Of a stretch of DNA of 64,000 nucleotides, positions 16,903 to 25,865 are shown piece after piece (within the stretch, counting starts at the first letter, position 1; every line of letters starts with the position of its first letter). This stretch comes from JADYZU01 sp964540965 (GTDB lineage Bacteria; Pseudomonadota; Alphaproteobacteria; Rhodobacterales; Rhodobacteraceae): NCBI GenBank assembly GCA_964540965.1, contig CAZIOT010000003.1:201627-265626 (forward strand), given 5' to 3'. The notes beneath the pieces are model-generated. The model searched no databases, was not told the origin of the DNA, and saw only the letters and a list, made by a program, of their open reading frames with translations. A program made the position numbers and the translations under genes.

Positions 16903-17007
16903 ATCGAAATTCCCTTTGTGTCAGGCGAGTTCAGTCAGCAGGGCCCCCAAGGCCCTGCCCCGCAGGCTAGCACGGCGCCGCAGCACCGCAAAACGGATTC
17001 CGCGGCC

Positions 17008-18900
17008 CTAGTCCGCCCATTCCCACGGCCGCGTAAAGGCGCCCAGCGCCCGCATCACATCGTCATCGCCGGCGGTGCCGGTGCGGCGGACGCGCGCGAC
17101 CAGCCCGCGCTTCTTGTCCTCGACCACTTCGGCGACTTCGGCCGCCACATCGGCATTGGCCAGCGCGGCATCATAGATGCGCTTGATAGCCAGCCGGCGC
17201 AGGTCGGGCTTGAAGATCTTGCCCACCGCCGTCTTGGGCAGTTCCGGCAGGATTTCCAGATGCTTCGGATGCGCGGCGCGTTCGTGGATACGTTCCTTGG
17301 CAAACTCGAGCAGCTCCGCCTCGGTCGCCGTCGCGCCCTTGACCAGTTCGACATAGACGGCGGGCAGTTCGCCGGCATGGGCATCGGGCTGGCCGATGGC
17401 GCCGGCAAAGGCGATGGCGGGATGCGCGGCCAGCGCCTCCTCGATCTCGGCGGGGTCGATGTTGTGGCCGCCGCGGATGATGAGATCCTTGGCCCGCCCG
17501 GTGATCCAGATATAGCCGTCGGGGTCGATCCGGCCCAGATCGCCGGTGCGCAGCCATTCAGACCGGCCGTGCGGCCCCGGATAGAACATCTGCGCGTTCT
17601 TGTCGGCCTCGGTATAGGTGCGGTCCGGATAGACGCCGGGATTGGACACGCAGATCTCGCCCACGGTATCGGTGTCGCAATCCATGCCGGTATGCGGATC
17701 GACGATCTTGACCCTGGTATAGGGAAAGGCAAAACCGATCGAGCCGATCTTCTTCACCCCGTCGGGCGGGTTGATCGAGACAAGGCAGGTCGCCTCGGTC
17801 AGGCCATAGCCTTCGCAGATGGTGACGCCGGTTGCCGCCTCGAACCGCTTGTAAAGCTCGACCGGCAGCGGCGCCGACCCGGAAAAGCCCATCTTCATAG
17901 ACGAGATGTCGGCATTCACCGGCCGCTGCATCAGGGCCGACATCGCGGTCGGCACGGTGATGAGGAAAGTGACCTTGTAGCGTTCGATCAGTTTCCAGAA
18001 ATTGTCGAACACGCCCTCGCCCCGGTATCCCTGCGGCGTCGGGAACACGATATGCGCGCCCGATGCCAGCGCCGCGCCCATGGCGACGATGGCGGCAAAG
18101 ACGTGGAACATCGGCAGCGGGCACATGATCGTGTCACGCTCGGTGAACAGCAGCGTGGCGCCCAGCCAGCCGTTATAGGCGATGCCCTCCGAACGGTGCT
18201 GCGCCACCTTGGGCACGCCTGTGGTGCCGCCGGTGTGGAAACAGGCCGCAACCCGGTCGCCGGCCGATTCGGCAAAGGCCAGCGTCTTGGGCCGCCTGGC
18301 GATCTCGCGGTTGAAATCAAGCACCTGCGCCTTGTGCGTGACCGGGTTCTTCGGCCGGATCAGCGGCACGATAAGCCGCTTGGCCCCGGTCAGGTAGCGC
18401 ACCAGATCGACTTCGACGACATGGGTGACATTCGGCGCCAGCGCTACCGCGGCGGCGGCCTTTTGCGCCACCTCGGTCTTGGGAAAGGCGCGCAGCGTGA
18501 CCAGCACCTTGGCCTTGGTCTCGCGCAGGATGCCGGCGATATGTTCGGGGTCGAGAAGCGGGTTGATCGGATTGACGATCCCCGCCACCTGCCCGCCGAC
18601 ATAGGCCAGCACCGCCTCGGTGCAGTTCGGCAGCAGATAGGCGACGACATCGTTTTCCCCGACGCCAAGGTCGCGGAACAGGTTGGCGGTCTGCGCCGAC
18701 TTTTCGCGAAGTTCACGCCAACTCAGGGTTTCCTTCGGCGCATCGGCGCCCGAAAACAGCTGATAGGACACCGCCGGCCGTGCGCCATGCGCCTCGGCGG
18801 TGCGCGACAGCAGTCCCCACATCGTGCGCGGAATGTCGCGGCTGGCCCAGTCGGATTGCGCCTCGATCGCGTCACGATCCGCGGCGGTGGCATAGGTCAT
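17008..18900 (-). CDS. Acyl-CoA synthetase (AMP-forming)
   Basis: A 630-residue adenylate-forming enzyme that activates a carboxylic acid with ATP and CoA. The AMP-binding P-loop HTGGTTGVPK is near residue 225, the GYGLTEAT core motif near 362, and the hinge region TGDLGRIDPDGYIWITGR near 470; the catalytic C-terminal lysine lies in LPKTAVGKIFK. It has the length of FadD-like long- or medium-chain enzymes; specificity is uncertain. It is a single gene, transcribed with an ABC exporter upstream on the same strand. Confidence 0.9.
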   Translation of the reverse strand: MTYATAADRDAIEAQSDWASRDIPRTMWGLLSRTAEAHGARPAVSYQLFSGADAPKETLSWRELREKSAQTANLFRDLGVGENDVVAYLLPNCTEAVLAYVGGQVAGIVNPINPLLDPEHIAGILRETKAKVLVTLRAFPKTEVAQKAAAAVALAPNVTHVVEVDLVRYLTGAKRLIVPLIRPKNPVTHKAQVLDFNREIARRPKTLAFAESAGDRVAACFHTGGTTGVPKVAQHRSEGIAYNGWLGATLLFTERDTIMCPLPMFHVFAAIVAMGAALASGAHIVFPTPQGYRGEGVFDNFWKLIERYKVTFLITVPTAMSALMQRPVNADISSMKMGFSGSAPLPVELYKRFEAATGVTICEGYGLTEATCLVSINPPDGVKKIGSIGFAFPYTRVKIVDPHTGMDCDTDTVGEICVSNPGVYPDRTYTEADKNAQMFYPGPHGRSEWLRTGDLGRIDPDGYIWITGRAKDLIIRGGHNIDPAEIEEALAAHPAIAFAGAIGQPDAHAGELPAVYVELVKGATATEAELLEFAKERIHERAAHPKHLEILPELPKTAVGKIFKPDLRRLAIKRIYDAALANADVAAEVAEVVEDKKRGLVARVRRTGTAGDDDVMRALGAFTRPWEWAD

Positions 18901-19055
18901 GCTGTCCTCCCCTTCAGCTCCCTGCCGATACTTGGGCCGGCTGCGGGGCGCATGGCAAGAATGACGCAGCGAAACGGCAAACTTGGCAAGGAAATTCCGC
19001 GGCGTCGCGCGGTTGGGGGCGATGCCCCGCCACGGCAGGGCGCAAGGGCCGCGGC

Positions 19056-20849
19056 CTATTCCGCCGCCAGCCCTTCGGTGAACTGCAGCCGCGCCAGCCG
19101 GGCATAGAGCCCGCCTTCGGCGACAAGCTGGTCATGGCTGCCCTTCGCCACGATCCGGCCGCCGTCGAACACCACGATGCGGTCGGCGCGTTTGACCGTG
19201 GCCAGCCGGTGCGCGACGATCAGGGTGGTCCGCCCCTTGGCCAGATGTTCGACTGCGACCTGCACCGCCCGTTCGCTTTCGGCATCCAGCGCCGATGTCG
19301 CCTCGTCCAGAAGCAGAACCGGCGCGTCGCGCAGGATGGCCCGGGCGATGGCGATGCGCTGCTTCTGCCCGCCCGACAGCATCACGCCGCGTTCGCCGAC
19401 CCAGGTGTCATAACCCTGCGGCAGCCGCGACAGGAAGTCATGCGCCGCGGCGGCGCGGGCGGCGGCCTCGACCTCGGCATCGGTTGCGTCGGGCCGGCCA
19501 AAGCGGATGTTCTCGCGCGCAGAGGTGGCAAAGATCACCGGATCCTGCGGCACCAGCGCCAGATGCCGGCGCAGGTCGGCCCGCGCCACCGCGCGCAGGT
19601 CGGTATCGCCCAGCCGGATCGCCCCCGAGGTCGGGTCATAGAACCGTTCAAGCAGCAGGATCATCGTCGACTTGCCGGCACCCGAGGGGCCGACCAGCGC
19701 CACCGTCTCGCCCGGATGCACGGTCAGGGCGATATGTTCGAGTGCCGGAATTTCCGGCCGCGCCGGATAGCGGAAGGTCACGTCGTCGAACACGATGGGC
19801 ACCTGCCGCAGGTCGGGCAAGGGCACCGTCACCGGCGCGTCCTCGACCGCATCGCCCGCGGTCAGCAGTTCGACCAGCCGTTCGGTGGCCCCGGCGGCAC
19901 GCTGCACCTCGCCCCAGACCTCGGTCAGCGCCCCGACCGCGCCCGCCACCATCACCGCGTAGATGACGAATTGCACCAGCGCGCCCATGGTCATCCGCTC
20001 GGCCCGCACGTCATTGGCGCCGACCCACAGCACGCCGACCACCCCGGCGAAGATCAGGAAGATGACGATGGCAGTCATCACCGCCCGCACGCCGATCCGC
20101 TGCCGGGCGGAATCAAAGCTGCGTTCGGTGACGGCGCCGAATTCGGCCCGCGACTGCGGCTCATGGGTATAGGCCTGCACCGTCTGCGCCGCCAGCAGCG
20201 CCTCGGACGCCGAACCCGAGGACGAGGCGATCCAGTCCTGATTCTCGCGGCTCAGCCGCCGCAGCCGCCGCCCCAGCAGCACGATGGGCACGATCACCGC
20301 CGGCACGATCAAGAGCACCAGCCCCGTCAGCTTGGCCGAGGTGAACAGCAGCAGCACCATGCCGCCGATCAGGATCAGCACATTGCGCAGCGCGACCGAG
20401 ACCGAGGATCCGATCACCGACAGGATCAGCGTGGTGTCGGTGGTGATCCGGCTCAGCACCTCGCCGGTCATGATCCGTTCAAAAAAGGCGGGCGACATGC
20501 CGATCACCCGGTCGAACACCGCCTTGCGGATGTCCGCCACCACCCGCTCGCCAAAGCGGGTGACAAGGTAATACCGCACCGCCGTGCCGACGGCGAGCGC
20601 CGCCGCGATGCCCAATGCCGCGCCGAAATAGCTGTCGAGCAGCGCCTCGCGCGCGACGCCGAAACTGTCGACGACGCGGCGCGCGGCGATAGGCAGGATC
20701 AGCGAGATCGCCGCGGTAAAGACCAGGGCCACCAGCGCCGCCAGCGCGATGCGCCAATAGGGCCGGATGAAGGGCCAGAGCGCCACAAGGACACCAACCC
20801 GGCGCGACGACGCCCGCTCGGCCTCGGATTGGATCGGGGGCTGTGCCAT
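19056..20849 (-). CDS. ABC exporter, fused permease and ATPase (MsbA/BmrA-like)
   Basis: A 597-residue half-transporter. Residues about 25-310 form the six-helix ABC transmembrane domain; the nucleotide-binding domain has Walker A GPSGAGKST, signature LSGGQKQR and Walker B LLLDEATSALD. It would homodimerise to export lipids or drugs from the inner membrane. No binding protein is adjacent. The substrate is unknown. The 5' flank holds a 48-bp repeat array. Confidence 0.9.
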   Translation of the reverse strand: MAQPPIQSEAERASSRRVGVLVALWPFIRPYWRIALAALVALVFTAAISLILPIAARRVVDSFGVAREALLDSYFGAALGIAAALAVGTAVRYYLVTRFGERVVADIRKAVFDRVIGMSPAFFERIMTGEVLSRITTDTTLILSVIGSSVSVALRNVLILIGGMVLLLFTSAKLTGLVLLIVPAVIVPIVLLGRRLRRLSRENQDWIASSSGSASEALLAAQTVQAYTHEPQSRAEFGAVTERSFDSARQRIGVRAVMTAIVIFLIFAGVVGVLWVGANDVRAERMTMGALVQFVIYAVMVAGAVGALTEVWGEVQRAAGATERLVELLTAGDAVEDAPVTVPLPDLRQVPIVFDDVTFRYPARPEIPALEHIALTVHPGETVALVGPSGAGKSTMILLLERFYDPTSGAIRLGDTDLRAVARADLRRHLALVPQDPVIFATSARENIRFGRPDATDAEVEAAARAAAAHDFLSRLPQGYDTWVGERGVMLSGGQKQRIAIARAILRDAPVLLLDEATSALDAESERAVQVAVEHLAKGRTTLIVAHRLATVKRADRIVVFDGGRIVAKGSHDQLVAEGGLYARLARLQFTEGLAAE

Positions 20850-20904
20850 GCGTCATCTCCTGCCTTCGGCGCCGACATAATGGCTGGGGAAGGACAGGAC
20901 AACC

Positions 20905-21325
20905 ACGCGGTTGCCGCGGGAGGGCGCGGCGACTGGCGGTGGCGGCTTCCCGGTTGTGGCGGGGGGAGGGGTGGCGGTGATTGTCGCTGACGGCTGCCCT
21001 TGTCGCGAACGGAGGCATGGCGGTGATTGTCGCTGGCGGTTCCCCCGCTTGTCACGGGCAGAGGCATAGCGCCGAATGTCGCGGTTGGCTCCCCGCTTGT
21101 CGCGGGCAGAGGCGTGACGGCACTGTCGCTGGCGGCTCCCCGGTTGTCGCGGGCATAGGCGGGACGGCAATTATCGCTGGCGGCTCCCCGGTTGACGCGG
21201 GCAGAGGCACGACGGCAATCGTCGCGGGCGGCTCCCCGGTTGTCGCGGGCAGAAGCGTGACGGCAATTGTCGCGGTCGGCTCCCCCGGTTGTCGCCGGCA
21301 GAGGGGCAGCAACGCGCCAAAAGGC
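20905..21325. repeat. Tandem array of about eight 48-bp repeats
   Basis: Imperfect direct repeats begin at about 20944, 20992, 21038, 21088, 21134, 21182, 21230 and 21278 (spacing 46-50, mostly exactly 48 bp). A unit contains GGCTCCCCGGTTGTCGCGG then a GACGGCAATTGTCGC-like block. Copies at 21134-21312 are nearly identical; earlier copies are degenerate. Forty-eight is a multiple of three and several frames stay open through the array on both strands, but no ribosome site or database-like domain supports a protein, so it is treated as non-coding. This fills the gap between the ABC exporter and the tRNA gene. Confidence 0.8.
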
Positions 21326-21403
21326 GCCCAGGCCCCCAGCGACCCCGCCCCACACGATCCACCCTTGCACTTCCGCCACAGCCGGCGCTAAACACCCCGC
21401 CAC

Positions 21404-21493
21404 GGACAGGTGGCCGAGTGGTCGAAGGCGCACGCCTGGAAAGTGTGTAGGCGGGAAACCGTCTCGAGGGTTCGAATCCCTCTCTGTCCGCCA
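21404..21493 (+). tRNA. tRNA-Ser (anticodon GGA)
   Basis: The 90-nt sequence folds as a class II tRNA: acceptor GGACAGG pairs with TCTGTCC before discriminator G, and CCA is encoded (21491-21493). The D-arm has the GGCCGAGTGGTCGAAGG serine pattern, the anticodon loop is CTGGAAAG (GGA), a long variable arm follows, and the T-arm is GGGTTCGAATCCC. tRNA-Ser genes are common integration sites and accessory DNA begins right after it, though no duplicate of its 3' end was seen in the window. Confidence 0.95.
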
Positions 21494-21604
21494 TATATCA
21501 TTGAAATCATTAGATAATTTCATCACGCTGGCGATATACCCGCCAACAAACCCGCCATCCATTTTGCGATTGGGCGCTATCAGTTGCAACAATGGCCAAG
21601 ACGT

Positions 21605-21991
21605 TCACTGACTCGCTCGGCCCATTTCCGAAAATCTCCAATTAGCCCGTATCTTGCACGAACCACCCCGCGCCGGTCCCCGATAAGGGTCGAAAGTCTG
21701 GAACCACCCCCCGGTGCCCTCGCCCGATCCGGGGCGGTCAGAGGGCAAATCCGTCACCGTGTCGCGTTTATGAGGCCAGCCCGATAAAGCCGGAACGCTC
21801 ATGCGAATGGCCCAGACCTGCCGGATACGATGATGCCGGTCGGTATCGGCCTGTCCCTCTGCCGTGTGCCGGTCGATCCAGCGCCATGCCTCGGCATCTG
21901 TGGCACAGACCGCCAGCACGTCACCGGCCAGCGTCCTGACCTCGTGCCCGCCATCCTCTCGGGCGTGAACGCGCAATGCTGCCTCATGCAT
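21605..21991 (-). CDS. Hypothetical protein of accessory region (128 aa)
   Basis: An ORF starting at ATG 21991, overlapping the upstream gene stop by 8 bp on the same strand. The N-terminal half (MHEAALRVHAREDGGHEVRT, then AVCATDAEAWRWIDRH) looks like a small alpha/beta domain; the C-terminal 60 residues are of low complexity and may be read-through past an original stop. No family recognised. Confidence 0.4.
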   Translation of the reverse strand: MHEAALRVHAREDGGHEVRTLAGDVLAVCATDAEAWRWIDRHTAEGQADTDRHHRIRQVWAIRMSVPALSGWPHKRDTVTDLPSDRPGSGEGTGGWFQTFDPYRGPARGGSCKIRANWRFSEMGRASQ

Positions 21992-22244
21992 GGCCCTGCA
22001 CCTTCTGCCACGAAGGAAAGCCCGGCATGTCCAGAGCCGCCTTGAGGCGAGACAGCGCCATTGCCTTCGCGGCCTCATGGGCAAAGCCCCGGTCAGCATC
22101 CCCTGCGGATTGCATGGAATAGGTGGCTCGGCCTGACACATCCACACCCACGGCCAGCCATGCCACCCCGCCCGGCACGAACGGCATAGCCCGACCATGA
22201 CGCGGGAAGGCTCGGGCCTCGGCATCTGACAGGGGCACGGCCAT
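21984..22244 (-). CDS. Hypothetical protein of accessory region (86 aa)
   Basis: A short ORF from ATG 22244, divergent from the plus-strand gene starting at 22267. It contains LSDAEARAFPRHGRAMPFV, GVAWLAVGVDVSGRATYSM and a helical C-terminal segment AAKAMALSRLKAALDM. It overlaps the following minus-strand ORF. No domain recognised; it may belong to a phage-derived remnant. Confidence 0.45.
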   Translation of the reverse strand: MAVPLSDAEARAFPRHGRAMPFVPGGVAWLAVGVDVSGRATYSMQSAGDADRGFAHEAAKAMALSRLKAALDMPGFPSWQKVQGHA

Positions 22245-22266
22245 GGGTCCACCCCCTGCCTGCAAC

Positions 22267-22638
22267 ATGCGGGTGACCCCGCTCTTCCGCCTGTCCCGCC
22301 AGCTTTGTGCCGCTGTCAGGGCCGGGCTGGCGGGCGACAGCGTGACCGTGCCCGAGGCCGGCCGGCCGCTGTGGCAGGCCTTCCTGCGCCTCAGCGCCAC
22401 CCGCAGCTATCACATGGCCGGCCCGAACCCGATCAGCCATGCCGAGATCGACGCCTTCGCCCGGCTCATGTGCCTGCCGCTCGAACCGCGGCATGTTGCC
22501 ATCCTGGCAGCCATGGACGCTGCCTGGCTGGATGCCGTCCAAACCAGGTCCCGCCGCGCCCCCGAGGGGGTCAGGACCCTGCCACCGATGTCGAAACAGC
22601 CGATCAGCGCCGCCCTGTTCGATGTGGCGGTGTCATGA
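22267..22638 (+). CDS. Hypothetical protein, phage-associated type (123 aa)
   Basis: A 123-residue protein starting at ATG 22267. Its pattern LFRLSRQLCAAVRAG, YHMAGPNPISHAEIDAFARL, then PRHVAILAAMDAAWL resembles small proteins seen in alphaproteobacterial prophages and islands, whose function is not established. The stop overlaps the ATG of the cysteine-rich gene (ATGA), so the two are translationally coupled. Confidence 0.6.
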   Translation: MRVTPLFRLSRQLCAAVRAGLAGDSVTVPEAGRPLWQAFLRLSATRSYHMAGPNPISHAEIDAFARLMCLPLEPRHVAILAAMDAAWLDAVQTRSRRAPEGVRTLPPMSKQPISAALFDVAVS

Positions 22639-23120
22639 TCCATGATGGACAGCAGAGGCGCAGCGACAGGGACCAGCGGCGCGGCAGGCTCGGACCCGGC
22701 CGCCAGGGCGATCTGGTGCGGGAAGTCGCCGATGTGATCCGCCTTGCCTTCGAGGCCGGCGCCATCGGGTCGCTGTGGGGGCTGGAAGGCCCGCTGCGCG
22801 CCAGCATCCGGGGCGAACTCTGCCTGCAGGGCTGGACTTGGGAAACCGCCGATCTGGCAGCGCGCGACGTGCTTGCAGCGGCGCACAGGAACGTCGGGGC
22901 CAAGCGCCCGACATGGAACGAGGGGCAAAGAGAATGGGTGGTCGCGGAAGGCCTGCTGATCGAGAGGACCCGTTGCGTTCGCTGTCACAAGCCATTGCCC
23001 GAGGGGCATCACAAGTTCTGCAACGAACTCTGCGCGAGAGCCTACATCAAGCGGGTAAGCCGGCGACGGCTCTCGAACGAGACATCCGCGATCAGAATGG
23101 CGGTTCGCTCACTTTCCTGA
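22635..23120 (+). CDS. Cysteine-rich protein, upstream part (161 aa), probably frameshifted
   Basis: This starts at ATG 22635, overlapping the preceding stop. Residues 1-115 are a globular domain containing VADVIRLAFEAGAIGSLWGL and a WTWETADLAARDVLAAA helix. One zinc-binding module follows, C-x2-C-x11-C-x3-C (CVRCHKPLPEGHHKFCNELC). The reading frame then stops at 23118-23120, while five similar cysteine modules continue directly in another frame downstream. The simplest reading is a single longer gene broken by an indel near 23030-23120. Function unknown; DNA or RNA binding is plausible. Confidence 0.6.
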   Translation: MIHDGQQRRSDRDQRRGRLGPGRQGDLVREVADVIRLAFEAGAIGSLWGLEGPLRASIRGELCLQGWTWETADLAARDVLAAAHRNVGAKRPTWNEGQREWVVAEGLLIERTRCVRCHKPLPEGHHKFCNELCARAYIKRVSRRRLSNETSAIRMAVRSLS

Positions 23121-23968
23121 ATACGACATGCGAAGGCTGCGGGAAGGTGTTTCGACCGAAGGTCGCATCGGCGAGATTCTGCTCGTCAAAGTGCTACGGG
23201 GCACACCGGGTCGAGCAGATAAGGGTGCGCCGCCGCAAGAATAACGGCTGGGGAAAATGTGCCTGGTGCGGGGGGCAGATGCCGGAAAACAGTCGTGCCG
23301 ACGCGAAGTATTGTAGCAGCGCCTGCTTTTACAAGGTCGTGTATATCCGGAGTATCGGCAAACTGCCGCCCCAGCGGTGTCTACATTGTGGGGAACTGTT
23401 CGTCGCCACCAAGAAGCAGAGGCATTGCTCGACATCCTGCTTGCGAAGGGCTGAATGGTCATCCGGAAAGCGCGACCACTTGCGCGCGAAGCTGACCGCT
23501 GGACACTTCGACGCCATGCTGCGCGCCCAACGCAAGAGGCACATGGTTGCCGAGGGGCGGGCGTGCCGTCATTGTGGCAAGAGTATCGGTGAGGAAGCCC
23601 CGATATCGACGCGCTACTGCTGCCGCAGGTGCAAGATGGCCGCCAGAGCCAAGGTCGCGGAAAACCAGTGCGTCCGCTGCGGCACCATATTCCGGTCGAA
23701 GGAATCAGGGCTGCGCTTTTGTTCACCCGCTTGTCGCTCGGCCACCCTCTGTCGCCCCCGCCTCACCGCCGCGCGCTTCGATGCACTGGCGATCCGGGCG
23801 CGCGCCGAAATGCGGCTGGCCGAGGAATATGACGCGGCGCAGGACCGGGGGGAGGTTCGGCGCGCCAACAACGAGAAAACCACTTCCACTGCGGAAGCGG
23901 TTTCCGCCGCTGACCTTGGCCTGCGGCGGGACGAAATCCACCAAGCCGGGAAGCTGCGGGATAAGTGA
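23120..23968 (+). pseudogene. Downstream part of split cysteine-rich gene, five zinc-like modules
   Basis: An open frame of about 282 codons without a usable ATG, GTG or TTG start ahead of its first module. It contains five modules of the form C-x2-C-x12-14-C-x3-C, beginning CEGCGKVF, CAWCGGQM, CLHCGELF, CRHCGKSI and CVRCGTIF, with the third cysteine usually preceded by an aromatic residue or His. Helical linkers such as LTAGHFDAMLRAQRKR and LTAARFDALAIRARAE repeat between modules, showing internal duplication. It continues the module seen at the end of the preceding frame, so it is annotated as the second half of a disrupted gene. The C-terminal 45 residues are polar. No family recognised. 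Confidence 0.55.
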
Positions 23969-24021
23969 CCCATGGGCATCGGTAGTAACGATACCCCTTT
24001 CGGGCTTCCTCGCGCGCGCGG

Positions 24022-24195
24022 CTAATCCTTCGCCCGTTCGATCAGGCCCCGGATGAACTCGGGCCGCGTCGGCACCGGCTCCAGCTTCGCCCGCTCGGCA
24101 TCGACCCATGCGAGAAGATCGGGGGCAAGGCGCAAGTTGATCGACGTTGAGTTGACCCGAGGGCGGCCTATCTTCTTCTTTTCCGTTTCAGGCAC
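24022..24195 (-). CDS. Ribbon-helix-helix-like small protein (57 aa)
   Basis: A short basic protein beginning at GTG 24195, chosen because an AAGGA site lies 7 bp upstream (a TTG 6 codons earlier lacks one). After a KKKIGRPRVN arm, STSINLRLAPDLLAWVDA forms the beta strand and first helix of an Arc/CopG fold, and PTRPEFIRGLIERA the second helix. It probably binds DNA as a dimer and may regulate itself or the divergent gene at 24309. No toxin partner is evident. Confidence 0.65.
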   Translation of the reverse strand: MPETEKKKIGRPRVNSTSINLRLAPDLLAWVDAERAKLEPVPTRPEFIRGLIERAKD

Positions 24196-24308
24196 CGAAA
24201 AGTCCTTGACCAAGATGTGTTGACGGTGCCAGAAAGTAGTCGGGCGGACAAGGTGCTAGCAACACCCTGCCGCCCTAACCGAAACGCTGATCTTTGGAGG
24301 ATCGCGCA

Positions 24309-24845
24309 ATGGCTGATCAACGCCATAACACCCCCGCCTTGTCTGAACAAACCCTGCCGCGTGGCGCAGAGGAACGCCTTGGGCTGTTCGCCCCGCCGCC
24401 TGACCGCAGCGATGAACTGCATGACGATATCACTCTGGCGCTTGATGCGCTGAACTTCGAACGCCCCAGCCAGCGGAACCTGCGCGAGGCACGTTCACAT
24501 CTGACTCACGGGCTGCGCGTCCTGACCCTTTGCGGGCCAATCGTGGCGCCGCCCGCGCCGGCTATGCCCCCAACCATGCAGCCGCCCAAGCCGGCAACCG
24601 TCAATCCGCCAAATCTGGCGCGTCCGACCATCAGCGCCGTCAAAGCCGGTCGCGGCGCCAGTGTTGCAAAGGGCGCATTGTCGCAGGAGGTTTGGAAAGA
24701 CCTGCGCGAGCGCATCACCGACGCCCTTGATGCCCTCGGTGACGCGCCGTCCGATCTGACCGTTGACTATCTTTCGAACTGCAACATGCACCTGCGCGAT
24801 GCCCTCGAACTGGCCATCGGTGGCCTGCACCGCGCTGGTAGATGA
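24309..24845 (+). CDS. Hypothetical protein with proline-rich linker (178 aa)
   Basis: It starts at ATG 24309 behind a strong GGAGG site. Two helical segments (HDDITLALDALNFERPS and SQEVWKDLRERITDALDAL) flank a Pro/Ala-rich linker (about residues 80-110). It is divergent from the ribbon-helix-helix gene. No domain, signal peptide or membrane segment is seen; function unknown. Confidence 0.55.
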   Translation: MADQRHNTPALSEQTLPRGAEERLGLFAPPPDRSDELHDDITLALDALNFERPSQRNLREARSHLTHGLRVLTLCGPIVAPPAPAMPPTMQPPKPATVNPPNLARPTISAVKAGRGASVAKGALSQEVWKDLRERITDALDALGDAPSDLTVDYLSNCNMHLRDALELAIGGLHRAGR

Positions 24846-25077
24846 TTCCGCGAACGCCCGTGATGTTTCGCTGCGAGGTGGGGGAAGGATCGGGGCAAAG
24901 AAAAAGTCTGAGCGCTGTTTTTCTGATGTAAAACAATGGCTTAGGCTTGATTTATGGCGGAGGGAACGCGACTACGGTCGAACCTTCTCTGGCTCCGGAG
25001 GTGAATTTGGCCGCGCAACATACTGTTTTCGGGCCAATCTAAGGCAGGGCGGTCGAGTTCTGCGCTAGGGAAATCCT

Positions 25078-25413
25078 TTATGCAGCTCGTGGCGCGAACA
25101 GGATGATCGCCGCCCCGAGCAGGCAGACCGCAGCCCCGGTAACATCCCAGCCATCCGGGCGCTGCCCCTCGACTGCCCAAAGCCAGACCAACGATGCGGC
25201 GATGTAGACGCCGCCATAGGCTGCATAGGCCCGCCCGGCAGCATCGGACGGGGCCAATGTCAGTAGCCAGGCAAAGGCAGCAAGCGAGGCAAGACCCGGC
25301 ACAAGCCACAGCGCCGAGGCCCCAAGCCGCATCCAGGCCCAGACGGCAAAGCACCCGGCGATCTCGGCCAGTGCGGCAAGGGCATAAAGCGCCACGGTCG
25401 GGGCGGAACTCAT
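25078..25413 (-). CDS. YnfA/UPF0060 family membrane protein
   Basis: A 111-residue protein with four transmembrane helices, matching the YnfA family (ALAALAEIAGCFAVWAWMRL, then AAYGGVYIAASLVWLWAVEG). It is a small-multidrug-resistance-like inner-membrane protein; its substrate is not settled. It starts at ATG 25413, overlapping the stop of the MerR-type regulator, so it belongs to the same transcript in the metal block. Confidence 0.88.
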   Translation of the reverse strand: MSSAPTVALYALAALAEIAGCFAVWAWMRLGASALWLVPGLASLAAFAWLLTLAPSDAAGRAYAAYGGVYIAASLVWLWAVEGQRPDGWDVTGAAVCLLGAAIILFAPRAA

Positions 25414-25856
25414 CCGGCGACCTCGATCAGGTGTCCGGCGTGGGCATGGTCCGCGTGGCACTTTGCATGATCGCCCAAGACCTCGATCACGCGGCAATCG
25501 GCAATCACGCCCCCCGCGCACTGAACCAGCATGCGCTCCAGCTCGGCCTTGAGCGCCACGAGCCGAGCAATGCGCGCTTCGACCGCTGCAAGCTGCGCCG
25601 AGGCGATGGCATCGGCCGCCGCACAGGACTGGTCTGGCCGGTCCGACAGGCTAAGGAGGTCGCGGATTGCATCCAGCGGGAACCCGAGTTCGCGGGCATG
25701 GCGGATGAAGGTCAGCCGCTCTTGTGCCTTTTGGCCATAAAGCCGCTGATTGCCTGCGCTGCGCTCGGCCTCGGGCAGAAGGCCAATCTCTTCATAGTAG
25801 CGGATGGTCGGCACCTTGACCCCGGCGGCATCGCTCAGTTTTCCGATGGTGAGCAT
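25410..25856 (-). CDS. MerR family metal-responsive regulator (CadR/PbrR-like)
   Basis: A 148-residue MerR-family activator: winged HTH (MLTIGKLSDAAGVKVPTIRY, residues 1-20), dimerisation helix, and a metal site with C78, C113 and C121. The C-terminal CHADHAHAGH tail resembles the His-rich end of CadR-type sensors of Zn/Cd/Pb. ATG 25856 is chosen by family alignment; a GTG at 25871 would overlap the promoter. It is divergent from a P1B-2 ATPase and is the likely activator of it. Confidence 0.88.
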   Translation of the reverse strand: MLTIGKLSDAAGVKVPTIRYYEEIGLLPEAERSAGNQRLYGQKAQERLTFIRHARELGFPLDAIRDLLSLSDRPDQSCAAADAIASAQLAAVEARIARLVALKAELERMLVQCAGGVIADCRVIEVLGDHAKCHADHAHAGHLIEVAG

Positions 25857-25865
25857 GTTTTGTCC

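Noticed and set aside
16786..19107. 773-codon plus-strand open frame
   Set aside because: It is antisense to the acyl-CoA synthetase; Arg/Gly/His-rich without motifs.
18780..20990. 736-codon plus-strand open frame
   Set aside because: It is antisense to the ABC exporter; composition is typical of a shadow frame.
20905..21325. CRISPR array
   Set aside because: The 48-bp units are contiguous with no unique spacers and no cas genes.
20981..21391. Repeat protein encoded by the 48-bp array
   Set aside because: Frames are open on both strands simply because the unit is a multiple of three; no ribosome site or fold supports it.
21404..21493. tRNA-Ser as proven attachment site
   Set aside because: No direct repeat of the tRNA 3' end and no integrase were found in the window.
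24022..24845. Toxin-antitoxin pair from the ribbon-helix-helix gene and its neighbour
   Set aside because: The two genes are divergent and the larger protein has no toxin motif.
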